From Psettodes erumei (lineage: Eukaryota; Chordata; Actinopteri; Pleuronectiformes; Psettodidae): 64,000 bases of DNA. Numbering within the stretch: position 1 is the stretch's first letter; every line of letters starts with the position of its first letter. The notes under the pieces were generated by a model. That model had not been told where the DNA came from. It made no database searches and saw nothing but the letters and a program-made list of their open reading frames with translations. Position numbers and translations under genes: made by a program. This document shows positions 28,601 to 41,500 of the stretch, one piece after another. The stretch covers positions 2,283,001 through 2,347,000 of the forward strand of contig JAFBJZ010000616.1 in assembly GCA_016785225.1 (NCBI GenBank), read 5' to 3'.

Positions 28601-31600
28601 GAATATCTTTGGTTTGCAATTTCACATCATCCCCTTGGGCTGCGGGAGCAGTTGATGGGCATGCACTAAATGGTTAAGTGTTTACTGAAAAAGCTCATTG
28701 ACGGACAAATAAAAAAAAAACAATAATTGTTAGTCTTGGCTCTAAATCAGATCCTTGCTATATACGATGTATTTCACTTTTAGCACTGTGAAATGGAGTT
28801 TCAGATGCCATTCATGCAACAGTTTTCTATAGGTCATAGAACAATATCTTCATAAAAAAGAAACCCAGACTTCATGGTTTATAAGCCTATTAGCTCCACT
28901 CACAAAGCTCTGTCAAACAGCCCTGAGTAAAAGAATCCCATCATTATCCACGACCCGAGCCAAGACCTTAACTCACTTCACGGGAGTAAACAGTATTTGT
29001 TTGGCTAAAAGAGAGGAGTCAGATTTATGCATTATTCAAAGTGAGCATAAAGTGTCCTGAAAATGAAAGCTTGGGGCAAGGTGAGACATTTATCTTAACC
29101 AATTTTAGTCAGCATCATAAGGAATAGGCTTTACAATACAACACCTTACAGTCTTTGACCTCAAAGAGAAGCAAAGCATCAACCGTGGCAGTGTTGCTGC
29201 CATGTTTTACTCACCTGTCATGGTGCTGAGTGCCAGTCTGCTCAATTAATCCTGTCATTCGCTCAGCCCAACCTCTCCCTTCACTCAGTTTGTTGCCTCC
29301 ATGTTTTTATTGACCTGACCTGCTCACCTGTTCCCCATTCCCTCATTAGCTCCCTTGTATACGTTTGTATGCACACCAGTCAGCTTCCACTTGTCTTCTG
29401 CCAGACTGTCTCTGTGCCATGAGCCTTCTAGCGCTCTGTTCTTCGCCTGCCTGCCTGTGTTGAGCTTGATCGTGTTTTTGACCTTGTCTGTGTTTTTTGG
29501 ATTCTGCCTCAGCCTGACCTTTTGTACTTTGTGTGTCCACTTTGATTTCTGTATCCACGTTTTTTTCTTTTCTAAGTAAACACTCTTTACTTTTAACCTG
29601 CCTTCTGAGTTAGCGCTTTTAGGTCCCTTTCCCTGAGAGCCACGACAATCAGCAGCCTCACAAACAATACCCCTTCTCTGAGCACAAGAGCCATAAACCA
29701 TTTATGAAGATTTATTTGGTAGGAAAGGCAGAATAACACGGTGGAAGGTCAGAAAAGGTGAGTAGGATTCTGAACAGGTTAGGCATAAACGACTCCAGGA
29801 AAAAAAAAACACAAAAACAGAGGTACCGGAAAACAGTCTGGTACATGGCAGACTGCAAAGGCTCTGCAATCCAACCTGCTAATGTGCTGCTTGTCCAAAA
29901 CCAGGGGACTAAAAACCAAGGATTAGCAAAACGGATGAGGACCAGTTTAAGACATTTCTCCAGGGATGGAGATCAAGGCATAGACCTAAGATGCCAAATT
30001 ACACACAGAGCTACTGATTATCATTGATGCAAAGCTCAATAATCAATTAATCTCACTTGTACTGTTGAATAATTTAGAACAGCCTGCTCATCTTGGAGAG
30101 CTTCACAATTGAGAGTAATCCCATGCAGAAGTCCAATAACCCTGGTCCTATTAAGATCTCCCCGACTGCTCAGGCTGTTCTTAAGCCCCATCGGGTGTCC
30201 TCTGTTACAGTAAAGAAGATTTATGTATGCTGGCTCACAAAGAAATGTGTTACGACCCTAATATGCAAAACCCGCTTGCTCTGACAACGGAGCACAGCTC
30301 CTGGTTTTACAGGAGGCTTACAGCACACGCTGCCATGGTTTTACGTTTTCATGTTCATCACGCCACATTATGAAGACGGCAAATGATACTCCACACAAAT
30401 CAGAAATCCAAAAGGTGTGACAGATGAAATAATGGAGTGATTATTCTTCCTTTAACGCGTAATACATTCAGTGATTTGACACTTTTACGCAATGCCAGAT
30501 CTCCTTATCTACTCATGTGCTCTCTGTCTGTACTTATTCATTCATTCAGGCCTGAACACACAGGCAACAGAAACACGTTTGGATGTTTTAAAGGATAGCT
30601 GTCTGTAACATCCATCACTACATTGCATATAAATGAATAAAAAATGAAAAGAAATGGCTAATATGGCAAATAGGCTTAAAATAAACCAGGGCTGAAGTTG
30701 TACATGAAGTAGTTAAAATTAACTCCATTGTCATTAAAATGCTGCTGGCATCCTCGAGCTGAAACAACTGACTGAATTGTGCAGTGTGAGTCGTAATAAT
30801 GATCCCAGTATTTATTGGATATAATTTAATAGTTTAATAGTATGGGGGATGTTATGGGGTTTTGGAATGTTTGGACAAAATACAAGATTTGAAGACATTT
30901 TCTTTGACTCTGGGAAACTTTGACTGACATTTCACATTATTTTCTAACATTTTTTTTTGTTATTGACCAACAATTAATTGAGACATTGAGAGAGGTCTAC
31001 CAGTAACGTAGTGCAGGGAATAATCACAAATGATTAACAAATAGAGTCTGTGCATAAGTGGTTTTTTTTCTTTTAATCTTTTACATTTTGATGAGATGCA
31101 CTTATGTATGTATTTTACTTTGTATGTGTTTTTGCATGGTGGCATTTCTATTTTTATTTAGTAAAAAAATCTTTGTAGTTTCTCCACAACTACAACCATA
31201 ACATATATAATAAAATAAGGCAGCTGTCTTTTTTAAACGTGCTGGAACAAAAAAAAAAATGGAATAAAAGCAAAGCTACTGTCTTGAAGAAAATTGGCAT
31301 TTTGGATTTATGAGTCGCTAATAGTACCATTTCAGAGGGTACAACCGTTTGTATATCGTAAATACTCGAAATCCTGAACAGTGAACACCGAGTTGCAGCA
31401 GTGAAGATTAGAGTGTGTAATGAAGACAGAGCATGTAGCCACATTTAAGTGAGGCATGCGTCAACATTACTGAGACTTGAAAGGCTCCAAATCCTGGGGA
31501 GCGTTTTCTCACCAATGTCGCCCAGCACATACTCACGAGGGAATGGTACGTGTCTGTAAATAATATTGTAAGGAGTATGAAATAAACCTGCTCTATATGA

Positions 31601-32521
31601 AAAGTGCCCTGAAATAATTTCTGTTTATGATTTTAGTGCTGTATAAATAAAACTAAGTTGACGGGGGGGTGGGCGACACTGGGAGTCTCTCTCCGGGATT
31701 ACTATGATTAGTGTGTCAGTGCATTTTAAAAATCAAACAAAACACGAAGCAGTTATGCGCTGCATTCGCTGATTGAATAGAAACCCAAAAGCCGGTGTTT
31801 GTCATGCAAAGCAAACGGGGCTGAGGTATTGTTCGTCGCTGGCTGAAAAAAAAAAACTGTTGAGAACAGGCGTCGCTCTGTTTGGGGTGAGACGAGGGCT
31901 TGACAATTTTACAAGCAGATTTTAATACCGCTGCCAAGAGGTGATTGGTTCCCTTTTCACACGAGCGCTGTACAGCTATAATCTGAGGTGACTAGTTCGC
32001 ATCCAATTTAGAGCTGAACATATAACAGACCGTCAGTGACAGGATGCATTACCGCTGATGCTGCGCTGAGCCTTATGGCTGCACTCACTCTTCTTTCTTA
32101 GGACACTGATAAGAGATTCATCTCTGCCTGCTTGCACCAGTAAGCATTTTGTGCTCCGGCCTTACTTTGCACACCATTTGACAGGGATTCGTAGGTACAG
32201 TCAGCATAAAGAAGAAGTCTTTAGCCACGCAAAACATCAAGAGAGAAAGCTTGTTTAAGTCTGATGGTGTTAGAGGATCCGCGAGACAACGTCGAGGGAG
32301 CGAGTTATCTGCCCCGCCGGGAGACTTACAATTCAGCCCCCGCTGCAGTTAAAATGTCAAACAGCGGACTGGGAAAATATGAGGGAGGGGGGAGGGGGGG
32401 AGTGGAGGGCAAATGGTAAAAAATTTACAGTGGTATACCTGTGAAACACTCATGCCTGACCACAGCACTCCACATTTCACACGCTCTCAGGCTCTCACCT
32501 TCACGGCAGCACACCCAGCAC

Positions 32522-32578
<57 letters not shown>

Positions 32579-35500
32579 AAACACAGGCGTGAACCAGCTG
32601 CTGGCTCAGAGTCAAAGTCACATTAATTGCTTTTTTTCGCTGCTATGGTTCGTAGAAAAACCACAATGCTTTCTGTGCATACGTACTGCCACCTGTGGAC
32701 CAGATTAATGTGAAGAAAGACGATACACAGACCATTTAGTAGGACCGCTTAGGCCAAGTCTCCACAAATTCAAATGACTTTTTATATATCGTTATATTTA
32801 CACTTAACATTACAGCAAACATAACAATACCAGTCACAATAGCAGTTGATTTACTTTGCATTTATTATCCTTGGTACAACGTTGTCGATATCGAGCCTGC
32901 AAATAGCAATTATTTTCCTGCTCGATTAATCTGATGATTGTTTTTATTTAATTGTGTAGTCTAAAAAAATGTTCCTTTCCAGACCCCAAGATCACACATG
33001 TAACAACAGCAGCAGCAGCAGACACTTTTTCCTTTAAAAAAAGACTACAATGATTTCCTTACCAAAGCTGCTGTCAATTCATTGCGAAAAATAGTTCCTG
33101 CTCTAACTGGTATGCATTTCTAAATAAGCCTATGAACCATTTTACTTAATATAAGGGTGGGAAATCTCACACATATTTATCCATTTTATTGTCATTTATA
33201 TGACTGTTCTTGTTGTTTTCTGCTGCTTTTAATGACCTACTTTATATTCTACTGCATGTTTTAGTGGTCTCTTTTTTTTCTCCTGCTGAATCCTATTACT
33301 TTTTTCCACTACAGCCATATAATGTCTCGATAGGGGCCACTGAAGCTTCATCATATCTTATACCTGAATATAGCGCATTGTAGGACAAATAAAATTCAGA
33401 TAAAAAGCATAAATATGCAAGAAACCGTCTTGGTGCATGGCCATAATCGTAACGCAAACTGACACGCTGTGGAGTTCTGTGTTATGAGGCCATTTTATCA
33501 CTTTTAGAGTTTTATTTTTCTGTAGCCACAGAGGTATTTGATCTAATAAGGCTTATTACATGGCCGGGCAGCTCCATGAGTCATGATGCAGGTGCGCGTT
33601 CGGGAGATTTCGCCCAGTTACGCCGTGGGGCATGTCTACCTGCGTTACTACCCAGCTGGCAGATAGAAAAACAGATACATTTGAGTCGGACGTGATTTTG
33701 TTAGCCTCCACTGCAGAGAGCAGATTTTAATTCGAAAAGCAAGGGAGCAAACTTAGCCGTCTCTAATAACCAAGTCTGACAAATATGTATCATTTCTCGG
33801 ACAAAATTGTTAGTGACATGAAAGTAATTTGCCCTTTTCCAACCACAGGGCTTCTTTTATAATCAGAAAGGCAAAAAAAAAAAAAACCCAAACACATCAT
33901 GTGGCCACAAGCTTATGTTGACGGTTGTGTCAATATGACAATGCCCCCATGCACAAAGCCAGATCCATAAAGAAATGGTTTTCTCTGTTTGATGTGGAAG
34001 ACCTTGACTTGCCTACACAGAGACGTGACCTCCATCCAGCTCCTTTTTGAGATGAACCGGAACCCCGACTGTGAGTCGGGCCTCCAGTTGGTTTATACAT
34101 GATGACAGTCTTGCTGTGGTGACACCACAGGGTTCCATATACAGTTCAGAGACGGACAGTTATACCGTACATGATCTTGTCCGTCCATGCATTTTCCATA
34201 CCGCTCCGTGCTTGTGGGTCGCGTTGGCGCTGAAGAAAATCTCAGCTAAATCCCAGCTAACACTGGGCAGGGTGGGGTTCACCCTGGACAGGTCACCAGT
34301 CTGTCACAGGGCTGACACATACAGAGACACACGACCATTCACACTCATAGTCACACCTACACACAGTTGGTGGCGTACCCAGAGAAAATTCACACAGGCA
34401 CAAGGAGAACATACAAACTCCATCCAGAAAGGACTCGCCCAAACCGGTGTTCAAAATGAGAACCTTCTTGCTGTGAGGCAACAGTGCCGCGTGTTAATTA
34501 TATCCTCCACAGCAACTTTCCACAAACACAGCATGTATTTATACATCCAGGTCTTTACTTTATGTCTGGATAGGAGATGACAGAAGTAGTCAAACACGTA
34601 ATGTTCATGTGTCCATAAACTGTATGATGTTACTATCACCAAAAGTGTGAATAAGATAAAGAGTAAGTTCACATAAGGAGGTGTTTTTAGATGCACATAA
34701 AGACAAAGTGCAGACTGTGAATAAACCCTTCCTCTAACACAGATGGAGGATAAAAGACTTTCCAAATGGAAATCCAGTGACTGGCCCACTGTCCCTTCCC
34801 TGCTAATGGTTTTATTATTGTATATTATTATCTTCTGACAACCATAATATCTTTAATGAGTGTGCATGCAAATAGACTTTAAGAAAGAGATACTGCTTTT
34901 CGCCTTCAGCTGTCAGTTTGCATCTCTCTCCCCGTCAAACGCCTCATTTCGCCCTCAGGCGGGGGGGTCGCAGGATCGCAAAAATACAGAGCGGCCAACC
35001 CCCTCTTCCTTTGGGAGCAGACACTGCAACTTTTTCTTTTGTTCTACAGAATTGGACCGGTTTCGATCCGTTGGAACCCAGAACGGCAGGTTATTTGTGT
35101 CTCGGGGTTTCCAGTTGCTTCATTTTAATAAGATAATTTCACAGCAATTACAAGCTTTCAGCACAGAGATGTAATGTCATTACACGCTTGCTCGATGACA
35201 AACTCTGGGTTTGGATGGAGAGCAACACGCTGAGCGCTGATTTCCGGGGCCGGATACAGTGGGAACCACAGTTCCGTGTGGAGACAAACACAAAAATCCT
35301 CCTGCTCTTCTCTTTAAACGGCTCGTCGTGATGAGCATGAAATTACAGTTATGTGGCGAAGCTGCAAACACTGTTTCAATCTCCTGCGTGAGCCAACGGC
35401 AACATTCCTATCTGCAGTTTCTTCTTCTTTTGACATCTAATACACAAAGCAATTACAGATACAGTCACGTACCAGGCGCCCTGTAAACAAGCCTGCGCGC

Positions 35501-38500
35501 AGGTGGGGAGTCATTTGACACCGAAGCCAGCGTCCGCTCTTGTTACTTCAGGATGCAGGATGCATACACAAAGTTCAGTCATCAGAGCCTTCCGTCAAAT
35601 TCCTTCGCTTTGAGTTAGAAGATTTCAGTGTCGGGCAGCAATTTTCAACTGATGTGTCTGGAGTCTCACACATTTCAGCGCTGCACTGGAAACATCTTTT
35701 CTCAACACAAGAGCAATATGAATTGAGGGTGCAACAAAGAGGAGAATCCCAGCTCTCTCTCCTGACTGAACTGGGTTTATTTATTAAGTGCAATTCATTT
35801 CTAACCGACAGTACAAGTGAATGTAAACTGAGGCTGTTGCTGCTCTCTTTTGTCAATGCAAAAAAGAGGAAAGAGAGCAGATGATAGAGGCAAGGACTGG
35901 GTGACCCCCCCCCCTTCCAAAAAACATACAATCATGATCTGAATCACAATCTTGTATCTTAATTTTGAAATCTTTTGTTGTCGTTATCTAGTCTCCAAGC
36001 AGCCTATCAATGAATCTATTTAAAATATAACACACAATATTGCAGTAAAGACACTAGCAGATCATACAATGCATCTAATTAGTGCATCATTGTCTGAAAA
36101 CTTTACTTTGTCCACAGCACCATGAATGTGACCATCTCTTTCCACCGTTTATGTGTTAAGGTGTAAGCATTTTTGGATCCTGTAGACTGAGAGTTGCTCC
36201 AGCTGGCAGACACGGCAGACGCAGACGTACACAGAGAACAGGCTGAAGCACAATGAAGAGATGAAGTGACATGGAATTAAGGGAAAGCAGGGACCTACAC
36301 AGCTCCTATACATATAAACATATATATCTGCACCTAACATCTCCGAAATAAAAATCATTGCCTCCGGCAAGAAGATAATATGCATGGTTTGCTGTGTCTG
36401 TTTGTTGAATGACAAACATGAAATTAATTTTCACAGGTTTTCACAAATTCCTTTTTCTTTTTTTTATACCAGAGGTGGCTGTTGGTCTAACTTAAAAACC
36501 ATGATATTTATTTGGCTCCAGAAAATTTATGAAGGATTCTTTACCATTCTGAGATAGAAATCAGATGTATCTCCATAAGTGCATCAAAAAATGTGATAGA
36601 AAAGTCTGGTGACACGATAGCCAAATGGTCAGGGCACATACCCCCGGGGCTTTAATCCAGGGTCCCAGGGTTCACTTCACAGCCTGCTGCAGTTGCTGCA
36701 GTAAAATCTAAATTTGGGGGAAACATTCAGTCTTGGCAGAGGTCTGCGCTCTCTGAGTGCTTTCAAGTTTAATATGGAATCGCTCAGAGAAAAGAGTTTG
36801 CTCAGTGCTTTTGTGTAGTGTCAAACCTTTCGGTTGATTCTGACATGTGAATACGGCCACTGACCATTACCAAACCACCCTGACGTTTCTGAAATTTAAA
36901 TTACTGTGAGCGAACGTCCAACTCTTAGAGTCCTGCACTCTAGAACTAGAAGCAATGTCAACAGAGCTTCACTCTTTGGGTCATTTCACTTCCTCAGCTG
37001 AAAGCAACCACAACCAAAGGCAGAACAGGCCGAATTACAGTTTTGTTGCAGGTTTTTTTATATCCATTTCAGCCTGCCATATCCGTGTCCATCTGGGTAC
37101 TTTCTTCTTCTTCTTTCCCAGTCCATTCTGTACGGAGCAACTTCAGGTGTTTTCTAACTGACAACTTCACAACAAGTGCCTCAGATCTGCAACAAATGAT
37201 TTCGGTTAAGAGCTGTTCGATTGACAAATCGTGAACAGAGACTCCTCCACTGGGATTAGACCACAGAGAAGCTGTGTTTCACTTTAACCTATTTTGGATG
37301 ACTTAAGCACCGACTGCCAGGGGCACCTACAGTCCCATCAAGATGACAGCTGGAGATTATGAGGCATGATTACACAGCCATACTGAAAAACACACAGTCA
37401 TACTACAAAAACTCAAGACTCAAAGATTAAGTAAAATAAAATTCACCAAGTATTCAGAGGCCCAAGAGACTGGAGCATCTGCTGCTATTAGTTCATCATA
37501 CTAATCGTATGACTCACCCATAATGAGAAATTGTAGCTGAACTCTTCATTTTTGGTCCCTGTGTCTGACTCTAACTTCACAGCAAGCATCAACGAGCCAT
37601 TTGAGGCCAACACCTATGTTCTCTTCGGTTTAGTGTGCCTTTTCTGGGTCCACCTGCCCGTTTGTTTTCTATGGTTTCTTGTCCATGAATTTCCTCAGAC
37701 TACTACTTGAGTGAGAAGACAAACTTTTAGTCACAGTTCCTCTGTCTTAAACTTATTTCATTGTGAGCTGCTCAACAGACAACCAGCTTTTTATTTCTGA
37801 TGTTTCAATTTAGTTCATTTTGAGCAGGATGCAGCACATGACATGTAAATATAGTATGTAGTATGAAGAAGTACACATGCTTTGATTAAATGGCACCTGA
37901 GCCATGCTTTGCAGTGAGGTTTTGATTATTTAGGTACCCATACTGTTGTATCTCCTGCACCAAGCATGAGAAAGTAGAGCACATGACCAGGACAGGGGTG
38001 CCGTGAAAACCACTTCTGCCCACCGCAGCCGCAAATACATCATGAGTGGTGGATATTAGTATAAAATTTGTCTAGAAGGGCTGCATGTTGTCAATATCTT
38101 GTTTTCTAAGCGGCTGTTTGCAGGACACAAGTGTATTTTAAACCAGAGACCCCGTTAAGTAAATGTTAAAGTGTGAATCTAATTTCATGCTGCGTGATTT
38201 GCAGAACAATTGAGGGAAATGCAAAGTAGACAAAAGTGAATGAGCTTCAGCTAAAGTAAATGACACCAGTATTCTCCTGAAATTAAAGTTTGCCTATGGA
38301 GATTTATGTGCACATGTGGCGATGTTTGATGAAATGGTTGGAAGACTCTTCTCTGTTTGACTCAGTTCCAAAATGTGCCAGTAAAAAAAGTGGAGACCGT
38401 GAACTAATACAACCAGCGCCAGGTTGAAAGCATTTTCGAAAGCCCTTATGTATTTTTAGATTAATGAAAACACACTAATATGACTTTGACTTGGCTTAAA

Positions 38501-41500
38501 ATTTGACTCAAATATTTATGACTGAATAAGGAACAATCAAATATTAAAGTTTGGGGGGAAAAAAAACAAAATCCTGAGACCGTGTTGGAATGCTTTCATT
38601 AGACATGATAGACTGGAAACAACTAACAGGTTTCTAACATTGGCAGAAAATATTGAGTTCATCTATCCTCAACCACCCATGGCTCACAATAACAAGCTGA
38701 TTGTGAGTCTAGGTTTTCAGGGTCTATAACTCTTTAAGAATGCACCCAAAAACTTGAAGGTTGTGAGGAACTTTTTCAAGGTTAAAACACTTATAAACAG
38801 CCTACATAGTGCAGGAATGGATAGGCATCACAGATAAAAATGCATCAGTCACCCCTGTGAAAATGCATGCCCCTCCACCTCCACACAAACAGAAAGGAGC
38901 AGCTGGTCGGGAAGCAAAGACCTGGGTCACGCAGGCCCAGGTGGCAGCTCTGTAAAGTGACAGCGTGATTTAAGTCCCGCGTCGCCGTTCGGTCTGTTAT
39001 CTACAGTCGCTAACAGGGCCACGCCGATTCGGTCCGACAGCCGGCGACTTCAGCTCGGGAGGTGGTGCTGATAACAGAGAGGCTCAGCCCGTGCAACTTC
39101 CCGCCGCGGTGTGCAATTACATGAATCATGCGTTTAAGCTGTTGTCAGATGCATTTACATCCACAGCTGCAGTCAGACCTTCCATTGTCTTGGCTTCTGT
39201 ATTTTTTCAGCTTACGTCTCGATTATTTTCTCCTTTATCTAGACAGCTCACTAAAGAGACAAAGATGAAGAGACCGCCAAATTCCTCTCACGAGATTTGA
39301 ATCCACAGACGTGGCACCTTACACCTGACAGGTGATACATAAACGCTGTTTCACCTGCTGGTGAACATCAACAGCTTTCCAGCAGAATCTTGTTCGTGAA
39401 GTTATTCTCTATTGTCTTCTCAATAAATGGATATTAAAAACAAAAGCAGATTCTAAAAACAACTCAAAAACAAAACTTACAAATCATCATTATTTGGAAA
39501 CCAACACATAAAGTTTCTCACAATGCAGTTTATATACAAGAAATCAATGTGCTTTACTGTTTTTTTTAATCCAACACATGTTCCCAAGGGTTCCAGCGTG
39601 ACTTTGGAATAGCACTTCATAAGTGCAAACTCTGAAAGCTTTTTTTGTTTGTAATACTTGTTTGCGTGCTTTCTGAGGTGTTACTGGAGCCATGTCTCAT
39701 TACCACCATCCAATTCAATTATCATCCAGCTGCGAGCAGCTCCTCCATTTCCTTTGAGGAATGCGACACATTGTTCGACGACGCTTGGCGACTGCGTCCT
39801 GATTCTGCACTACGTGGCAATTTGAAGCAGTGTTTGATATTGTTTGTATGTTGAAATCGGGGAAAATTTACAAAAAAAAATTCCACTAATTTCCTAAACT
39901 AAAAACTGTGATGAAGATTTTGATACAGCTACTAAAAAAGTTGGAAAACAAACAAGTGTTGGAAATGGCAGGTTTTTCTTTGTGAAATTAGACAGTTATA
40001 ATTGATTATTTGATTTTGTCACTTCTACCATTGCAAACACACCACATACTTAAATGCTGCTCACATTTGGTATGGAGCTTGGTCTCTACTAGCTCTTTAC
40101 TACATGCTGACTGTTGAGGTGGTCACTACTGGTGCTCCAATTTAATCATAACTCCCCCACTTCTGAATCTCCTTAAGTTTAATTTCCAAATCTGAGTCAA
40201 GAAACATGGGAGCATCCTAACAAACCTTTTCCTGTTTGGGTTTTAAAGTAGGAGCTGAGACCATTACTGGGACAATTGGGAATTCTGATTCTGATTCTGA
40301 TTCTGATTCTGACTCTGATTGTGTTTTGCCCGATCGGCAGGTTGAAGCTCGTGCGTCGCACATCTTGCGGGTGGCTTACGGCGACCTGGATAATTAAGAG
40401 CTGTGTTCAATCAGTGTTCCATCGCCGCCGAGCTGATGATTATCCCCTCGCACCGTGCAGGGAGTGCTGACAGTACAGCAGTGAGCACACACACACAAAT
40501 GAGAGGGCAAAGGCAAATGAGCTGCCCCAGTAAGAGTGTTTTACAAGAGTGTTATGCTGTTGCGAACTTTCAGTCATTAATAAATGCATTTTCCATGAGT
40601 TAGCAAAGAAAACAAACTATTTTTAGATATTTTTTTTAGAATGTTGTATATTGTGGACTTCAAGAAAACTACTTTGCATGACTGAATGACATAAAAAACT
40701 GTAGTTTACTTCTGGAGTAAACTGCATAAGGTCAGCACAAGGATAACTGTCACTACCTCCTCTCCATCTGATTACATTAAAATATACTGCTGTCTGTCAA
40801 GCTAATTTAAAAGATGCAACCATGGACAGGCAATGACACAGACATGGAGACAATCCTCTCAGTGCTCATCACATATTCATTACACCCTAAGTTTGGTCAC
40901 TGGTACCAATCAGTAATGATTGAAGCGCTGCATCACACCCAGGAGCGTTATGTCCTGTAATGGGATTCTTGTCTCAGAACACCACCATCCTAATCCCATG
41001 TCTCTATTTGTGCTGTGCGGACCTTTGGAAAAGCTGAGCCAAGCTGAACATGGACACTCTACATGGAATTCAGTGTTAACCCCGCCATCCTGAATAAGAG
41101 CGAGACAATGGAGCCGAAATGGAATGGATGCTGCGCCTATTACCGAACATGCTAATCCTCTTAAGAAGTTAAAAGAGGTCTTGATGACATGAGGGAGAAG
41201 CGGGAGCGTGGAGCTCTGTCGAAATGAGCGGAGGCTAGTCAGAGAAATGAGGTTCATCCTAAACAATGGCGGTCCTGGAGTCTGGTTCTCATACTCATTA
41301 CCCTGTAATTCTCTTTTGGGAATTGACAGAAAACGGGAATAACTAGGTGGGTCTGCATTTAAATTGCAAAGAATCATAATAAATTTCACAAACCCAATCC
41401 TCTGCAGACTTTCGAGGTTATCCCTATCTGCAGCATGAACAATTTCACCACTTTTGCAAATTCAGAATGTGCCAAGACACTGTTAGAGAAGTTGTGAGAC

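Noticed and set aside
29324..29701. 125-residue minus-strand frame rich in Lys/Arg
   Set aside because: It lies inside the MITE-like element at 29216-29647 and reads its T/C-rich body backwards.
32441..32626. Frame with a long Thr-His run
   Set aside because: It is created entirely by the (AC)27 microsatellite.
34071..34580. 169-residue plus-strand open frame
   Set aside because: It runs through a common teleost repeat (34176-34495) and has no domain-like features. The frame is accidental.
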